From assembly GCF_002127215.1 (NCBI RefSeq), contig NZ_NFUT01000002.1:589069-653068 (forward strand): a stretch of 64,000 nt of DNA, in the 5' to 3' direction. Both the position numbers and the translations under genes were made by a program. This DNA comes from Hydrogenophaga sp. IBVHS2 (lineage in GTDB: Bacteria > Pseudomonadota > Gammaproteobacteria > Burkholderiales > Burkholderiaceae_C). Position 1 is the first letter of the stretch. Each line of letters opens with the position of its first letter. The notes beneath the pieces are model-generated. The model did no database searches. It worked only from the letters and a program-made list of their open reading frames with translations, and was not told the DNA's origin. Shown here one piece after another: positions 60,293 to 64,000 of this stretch.

Positions 60293-61177
60293 TCACTCCG
60301 GGAAATAACGAGGGTGTGTGACCCTTAGCGCAGCCTCCGAGGACGAATTGAGCACGAGCACATCGAACTCAGTGTCAAGCAAGTGACTAACCTGATACTT
60401 ATAGAAATCAAGTGCTTCACGCCGGCCTTCAGACGTGCTCGGAAATTTTTCGCATCGGACCAACTGATCTGTCAGAGTGTTATACGTTACTACATAAGAA
60501 TGCATTTGCTCTCCCTGCGCCTGAGGGGTAGTGAAGCCAGAATGCAGAACTCGATAACGACCCAAGAAATCGGAGGCCGCGGGTCCATCGACGCTACCGC
60601 CATCAATGCCAACGCAGAAAGCGCCCAGCTTGTCCAGATAGCCCTGCTCGTCGTCCGTGGGGTCACCTTCTTTGGCGCGTTCTCCGAATCGTTCACACGC
60701 GTCAGCCCACAAATGTTGAGCAAGCGTGCGTACCTGCACTTCAACTCGGCGGGACGGCTCTCCTAGAACCAAATGCACCGCGCGGTAGCGTCCGGCTGGC
60801 AAGTGGCGGTAGTCGAAAGGCTCCCGAACTTCCTTGTTGGCACGCCTGATTACGTCGATCGCGTCTTGCTGGCTTACCGGATCGAGCACAATCACGCGCA
60901 AGCCGACGATGTCGTCCATGCGCGAAAGGTCCATGTCCCGGTTAGCCTGCCTCCTAAGTTTTCGTATGATTGATTTCGTCCGTTTCGCGCGGCCCGCCAA
61001 TAAATAGCGGATCCCCGCGGAGTGGACAGCTGATGAGACATCACCCGAAATCGCAAGAAGCCTGTCGTCGAATTCGCGCCTGAACTCGTCGAGTAAAGCA
61101 AGGTCTTCGGCTGAAGCGTCCGCCTCCTTCAACCGTTTTCCCAGCTTCTGAATCTGCTTTCCTGACAGCGTCATCAT
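60293..61177 (-). CDS. RelA/SpoT-domain alarmone synthetase-like protein
   Basis: A 294-residue single-domain protein with RelA/SpoT synthetase motifs: GRAKRTKSIIRKLRR (residues 62-76), MDDIVGLRVIVLD (87-99, metal-binding Asp and Arg), YRAVHLVLGE (131-140) and VEVQVRTLAQHLWAD (145-159, Glu, Gln, Arg). No hydrolase or TGS domain is present. It is therefore a small alarmone synthetase, possibly a toxic one (toxSAS) making (p)ppGpp or (p)ppApp or modifying tRNA. The ATG overlaps the DGQHR gene stop by one base. It could be the effector of the three-gene set. The C-terminal 90 residues are not recognised. Confidence 0.86.
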   Translation of the reverse strand: MMTLSGKQIQKLGKRLKEADASAEDLALLDEFRREFDDRLLAISGDVSSAVHSAGIRYLLAGRAKRTKSIIRKLRRQANRDMDLSRMDDIVGLRVIVLDPVSQQDAIDVIRRANKEVREPFDYRHLPAGRYRAVHLVLGEPSRRVEVQVRTLAQHLWADACERFGERAKEGDPTDDEQGYLDKLGAFCVGIDGGSVDGPAASDFLGRYRVLHSGFTTPQAQGEQMHSYVVTYNTLTDQLVRCEKFPSTSEGRREALDFYKYQVSHLLDTEFDVLVLNSSSEAALRVTHPRYFPE

Positions 61178-62859
61178 TAGCTCCGAGGCATCGGCAGGAC
61201 CATTCCCTTGGCTGAGTAAGTCAAACGTCCCTCGGAATCCGCCTCAATATTAACGGCCGCCACGTTGCCGGAGAAGTCGCGCCACGTCTTGCTCTCAGTG
61301 TCGATGACCCTCATCGGCAGCAATTCGCGCTCAAGCTGCCTACGTAGCTCATCAGCGGCACCGCGCACCAAGTACATCAACAGCTTTACCGCCAATTTCC
61401 TGTGCGAAAGCTGGGTGTCCATCTTCTTGTTGTGAAAGTCGTACGTTACCCCGTACCAGACGTGTTCGTACCGGTGAGCCTCGAAGCGGCCCTTAGCGTC
61501 AAGATCCTGAAGAGCTTCGAAAATTTTATCCAGTGCCATGCCCTCTACGATCAGCTGACCAACCGCCTCCGCCAGGATTTGCTGACCGATCGGACGAAGC
61601 AGTAGATGACCACGTCCATTTTCGAAGCGCCGGAACTCGGCCAATTCACGGACTGGGTCTGAGCTTCGCTCGATGGCCTGGAACACGGGCAGATCGTGCA
61701 CGCGGGTGAGAAAGTCGGAAAACACAGCACTCGCGTCGTCCAGTTGCTCATCGTCGGGGCGTAACTCGACCCGTTTCCATTTCTTGTCGAACGCCTTGAT
61801 CAATTGGGGCCGTGCGCCTCGGAGGACGCTTTGCACCATCTCCTTTAATGCTTCAAGTGTCGTATACCACTCGCTTCCATCCGGCAAGGCGGACCCGCCC
61901 CAGTTCACTCTGTCCCGGGTCTGGCCGTTTCTGGTTGTGCGAAGCAACGGGTGATTTACGCCGACGCGACGAGCCACAATTGCATAGCCGTCGGTCTCGC
62001 TGAGCAACAGCGTCTCGCCCTTAGTAGGCTGCTTCGCGTATGCATTCAGCGCATAGAACACAGACCGGACGCGTCGCACCGCTTCGTTGCGAGTTTCGCC
62101 CGGAAGGATGGCTGGGATGTATTCGATATGCAGTCTTTCGCCGAGCAGATTTTGCAGTTCGACATCGTCGAGGCCTATCTCCTTGAAGAAATCCTCCCGT
62201 GGGAAGAGGTTCAGGACCTTTCCAGTTTTGTCCTTCAGGTACAGCTTGTTTGCTTGGAGATCGGCCAGGCCTTTGATCCCCATCAAGCGGTGCTGTCCAT
62301 CAAGAGCGTAGATGCTCACCTGCGACGGGTCGAGCTGAATTAGGCCAACCCGCCCACCCGAGTCGAGAGCTTCAAAACCAATCGCGCCTTTGAGCGCCCG
62401 CTGGTCTGAAGACCAGTTTTCATGCTGCGGGTCGTTCACCCATCCCGGACTGACGACGGCCAAGATAGGCCCGAACTTCCGGTGCTTGTTGTGAGCCAGG
62501 TAAGCACTGAGCTCTGCTTGTCGTGACCAGTCTGGCATTCGCTGCTGGATCTCGTCTATGTTCGCGCGATCGATCGTAAGCAATCCATCCTGAATTTTGT
62601 TCTTCATGAATGGCATGTCGGAGCCCATGTTGATGTTCGCCCCGATCCAGGCGAGGTCGTGGTTCACCACGTACGAGGGGGTTCTATGCCAGCGACCCTG
62701 CACTCCCATGTGACGGCCCATCTCGCCGCGGAAGGCCAGATATTTGTTCTGGACCTTGGTCACTTCGTCGAGCAACGTGGTTAAGTGCCGCCGCCGCTTC
62801 GCTTCCATCGCGGCAAGTTCCTCTAGTTCCTGGTCGAGGGTGTTCAGTTCATTCATCAT
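61177..62859 (-). CDS. DGQHR-domain (DndB-like) protein
   Basis: A 560-residue protein. A predicted N-terminal coiled coil (1-48, with EELAAMEAKRRRHLTTLL) is followed by a DGQHR domain: the motif VSIYALDGQHRLMGIKG is at residues 181-197. The domain includes LDSGGRVGLIQLDPSQ before it and PREDFFKEIG with LLGERLHIEYIPAI after it. DndB proteins with this fold regulate DNA phosphorothioation genes, and related ParB-like folds act as NTPases. No dnd modification genes are seen here. The start overlaps the GIY-YIG gene end by 11 bp, and its stop overlaps the RelA/SpoT gene start. Role inferred as DNA sensing or regulation. Confidence 0.86.
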   Translation of the reverse strand: MMNELNTLDQELEELAAMEAKRRRHLTTLLDEVTKVQNKYLAFRGEMGRHMGVQGRWHRTPSYVVNHDLAWIGANINMGSDMPFMKNKIQDGLLTIDRANIDEIQQRMPDWSRQAELSAYLAHNKHRKFGPILAVVSPGWVNDPQHENWSSDQRALKGAIGFEALDSGGRVGLIQLDPSQVSIYALDGQHRLMGIKGLADLQANKLYLKDKTGKVLNLFPREDFFKEIGLDDVELQNLLGERLHIEYIPAILPGETRNEAVRRVRSVFYALNAYAKQPTKGETLLLSETDGYAIVARRVGVNHPLLRTTRNGQTRDRVNWGGSALPDGSEWYTTLEALKEMVQSVLRGARPQLIKAFDKKWKRVELRPDDEQLDDASAVFSDFLTRVHDLPVFQAIERSSDPVRELAEFRRFENGRGHLLLRPIGQQILAEAVGQLIVEGMALDKIFEALQDLDAKGRFEAHRYEHVWYGVTYDFHNKKMDTQLSHRKLAVKLLMYLVRGAADELRRQLERELLPMRVIDTESKTWRDFSGNVAAVNIEADSEGRLTYSAKGMVLPMPRS

Positions 62860-63205
62860 GTGCTCCTTTGGTGTATCGGACTCGGTTGACCGCCGGGTTG
62901 ATCGTTCGAATCAGCTCGCGCTCCAGTGAGGTCAGCTGCTCTTTGGGGACTTCGGTAAACCAAAACTCAAGATCTTGGGCAAGCATCGCCGCAGTCACGT
63001 CGCGGTTGTGCTCCCGCCATGGGTCGGCGTGCTCGATGAGCCGCCGACGTAGGTTCTCAGTCCGCCCGGCATAGATCGGGTCAAGCGACATCGGGAGGCT
63101 GGCCGCGCGCCTCGTGGCTGCGATCACGTACAAGCCGGGCCGCTCAGGCACCCTTGCCGCAGCACCGTGCAGCAGCGTTGAATGCTTCCAGTTTAGCTCG
63201 TTCAT
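62849..63205 (-). CDS. GIY-YIG nuclease-family protein
   Basis: A 118-residue protein with a complete GIY-YIG motif set: RPGLYVIAATR (GLY) and DPIYAGRTENLRRRLIEH (YAG, catalytic Tyr and Arg). The conserved Glu is in TSLERELI and the Asn in TINPAVNRV. This is essentially a stand-alone catalytic domain with no added DNA-binding module, so partner proteins would have to give specificity. First gene of the overlapping set GIY-YIG / DGQHR / RelA-SpoT. A good promoter and operator-like dyads lie just upstream. Confidence 0.85.
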   Translation of the reverse strand: MNELNWKHSTLLHGAAARVPERPGLYVIAATRRAASLPMSLDPIYAGRTENLRRRLIEHADPWREHNRDVTAAMLAQDLEFWFTEVPKEQLTSLERELIRTINPAVNRVRYTKGAHDE

Positions 63206-63213
63206 TTGATTCT

Positions 63214-63284
63214 CTAGCTGATTTAGGCGGTTGGCTAGCAGTATACAGTATGTTTCTAGCCCGTCAAAAGAATTTATCAGCTAG
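63214..63284 (-). promoter_or_regulatory. Promoter and nested dyads of the GIY-YIG/DGQHR/RelA-SpoT operon
   Basis: On the minus strand a -35 TTGACG (63267-63262) and -10 TATACT (63245-63240) are 16 bp apart, giving a start about 28 bp before the ATG at 63205. Two nested inverted repeats surround it: CTAGCTGAT/ATCAGCTAG (63214-63222 and 63276-63284) and GGCTAG/CTAGCC (63233-63238 and 63256-63261). The inner repeat brackets the -10 and spacer, so a bound repressor would block transcription. Confidence 0.65.
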
Positions 63285-63572
63285 CAAACGACACCGACAC
63301 GCTAGTTTCGGCAAACAAGGAAGGCGCTGCTCGGCGCCCATAAGTGTGAAGAGGTCTGATCTTCGTACTCCCGGCCGGCCTAGGTCAGATCGACCCAGCC
63401 TCACGGGCACTGTGCTAATCCTGCCGCACAGACCGGTCCGCACATGTACCGGCATTGGAGGCGTTGCTCGGGCTACAGCACGATTGCTGCGCTGACTGAC
63501 ACCGACACAGGCCAGCGGGCCACATCAACCGGCCACGTCGGCGATGTTGCGCAATGGGGCCTAGGTAAGTTC

Positions 63573-63813
63573 ATGCAGCCACAAGAGACCGGTATGGCAG
63601 ATGCCGGTAACTACCCCGACATGGACGACAAAGAGCCGATCAAGCCGTACCAAGATGCCCGGGATGAGCAGGACAAGAATCCTGAGGACGCGCGTGAAGC
63701 CACGAAGACTTCAAGTCAATCGAAGACGAGATCGGCGAGCGCGACAGCATTCGGGTGACTTGGAACACAACGCAAACGCTGGCCTTCGATTTGAAGTCCC
63801 CTCGATTTCCTGA
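63573..63813 (+). pseudogene. Possible frameshifted small gene next to the IS element
   Basis: From ATG 63573 a hydrophilic acidic peptide MQPQETGMADAGNYPDM... runs through NPEDAREATK. A second acceptable peptide EDFKSIEDEIGERDSIRVTW continues from about 63704 in another frame. Together they could be one protein with a one-base indel near 63700, cut short by the transposase-bearing sequence. No family is recognised. It could equally be non-coding. Confidence 0.3.
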
Positions 63814-63818
63814 GCCAG

Positions 63819-64000
63819 TCAGAAGTAGAGGTTGGGGAACAGTTTGACACGGTACTCGACCGGAGGGATTCGGCCGAGAGCTTCATGGGGTCGGTGGTGG
63901 TTGTAGCGGTGCAGCCAGTCGGCAGTCATGTCGCGCACTTCCTGCAAGCTGTCGAACACGTAGCAGTCGAGCACCTCGGTGCGGTAGGTCTTGTTGAATC
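63819..64000 (-). CDS. IS3-family transposase, C-terminal part (runs off the window)
   Basis: The last 60 codons of an integrase-core (DDE) transposase: FNKTYRTEVLDCYVFDSLQE, DMTADWLHRYNHHRPHEALG and PPVEYRVKLFPNLYF. The N-R/H-x-R-P-H-x-x-L-G-x-x-x-P-x-x-Y/F pattern is typical of the orfB product of IS3 elements. The start lies beyond the right edge. I could not define the terminal inverted repeat. Confidence 0.9.
   Translation of the reverse strand, partial: FNKTYRTEVLDCYVFDSLQEVRDMTADWLHRYNHHRPHEALGRIPPVEYRVKLFPNLYF

Larger units (their letters stand above)
63206..63818. other. Gap without a confident gene
   Basis: Apart from the promoter/dyad block at 63214-63284 and the possible broken gene at 63573-63813, I see nothing I can support. 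Base composition is lower in GC than the chromosome, consistent with island DNA. Short frames on both strands have no family likeness. Confidence 0.5.
51596..64000. mobile_element. Integrative element in tRNA-Pro (right end outside window)
   Basis: Everything from the tRNA-Pro 3' end to the window edge looks acquired: a P4-type tyrosine integrase, an AlpA-like regulator, a TOPRIM/DUF3987 replication protein, small proteins of the kind found in satellites and prophages, and then a lower-GC cargo with candidate defence genes and an IS3 remnant. No capsid, tail or conjugation gene is visible, so a phage satellite-like or simple integrative island is more likely than a full prophage. No second copy of the tRNA 3' end was found to 64000, so the right boundary is not seen. 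Confidence 0.8.

Noticed and set aside
61177..62859. Complete DNA phosphorothioation (Dnd) locus
   Set aside because: Only a DndB-like DGQHR protein is present. No DndA cysteine desulfurase, DndC, DndD or DndE is visible in the window.
53067..64000. Second copy of the tRNA-Pro 3' end (attR)
   Set aside because: I looked for the TTCGAATCCCGCCACGCC core and saw none, so the right end must lie beyond the window or be too diverged.

Overview
The window is very GC-rich (by eye close to 70%) and reads as chromosome of a betaproteobacterium in the order Burkholderiales, most likely Comamonadaceae or a close relative. The pointers are a DUF6806-type protein, a TIGR04438 Trp-rich small protein, a Bug/TctC orphan binding protein, a class I fumarase, the ccoIS-ccoNOQP-ccoGH layout with an adjacent FNR gene, and the operon thrS-infC-rpmI-rplT-pheS-pheT-ihfA-merR followed by tRNA-Pro. 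Genus and species cannot be fixed from the sequence alone.

Layout. 1-9409 is the 3' part of a giant repetitive surface adhesin. 9425-20670 is mostly housekeeping: a PACE efflux protein, a bicupin, tRNA-Leu, an MFS transporter, murI-fumA-yqhA on the minus strand, acs, a small cytochrome c and ilvD, with lgt following to 21467. 21534-26977 is a malonate-utilisation operon: GntR regulator, malonyl-CoA decarboxylase, TctC-type binding protein, enoyl-CoA hydratase and malonyl-CoA synthetase. 28371-39685 is a micro-oxic respiration regulon: ccoI, ccoS, ccoNOQP, ccoG, ccoH, an FNR regulator and hemN, with three FNR-type boxes and a universal stress protein gene sharing one of them. 40610-42307 is aceA behind an unusually AT-rich, palindrome-dense promoter region. 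43434-50948 is the translation operon, with terminator-like hairpins before thrS, before infC and before pheS. The hairpin before thrS looks like a classical peptide-dependent attenuator, and infC starts with ATC.

From tRNA-Pro (51519-51595) to the window end lies an integrative element: integrase preceded by six copies of a 10-bp repeat, a hypothetical protein, an AlpA-type regulator, a TOPRIM/DUF3987 replication protein and small satellite or prophage-type genes. A lower-GC cargo follows on the minus strand. It holds a tightly overlapping GIY-YIG / DGQHR (DndB-like) / RelA-SpoT-synthetase gene set, then a HIT protein / DUF3427-DUF3883 nuclease-like pair. This cargo looks like one or two defence or toxin-antitoxin systems, and the three-gene set is my best candidate for something undescribed. 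A truncated IS3-family transposase runs off the right edge. The distal attachment site is not in the window.

How the genes fit together: acs, aceA and the malonate operon feed C2/C3 units into acetyl-CoA and the glyoxylate bypass. FNR probably switches on the high-affinity cbb3 oxidase, its copper and haem maturation genes and oxygen-independent haem synthesis when oxygen falls. The translation operon appears tuned by attenuation. The island at tRNA-Pro is accessory DNA with its own integration, replication and candidate defence modules.
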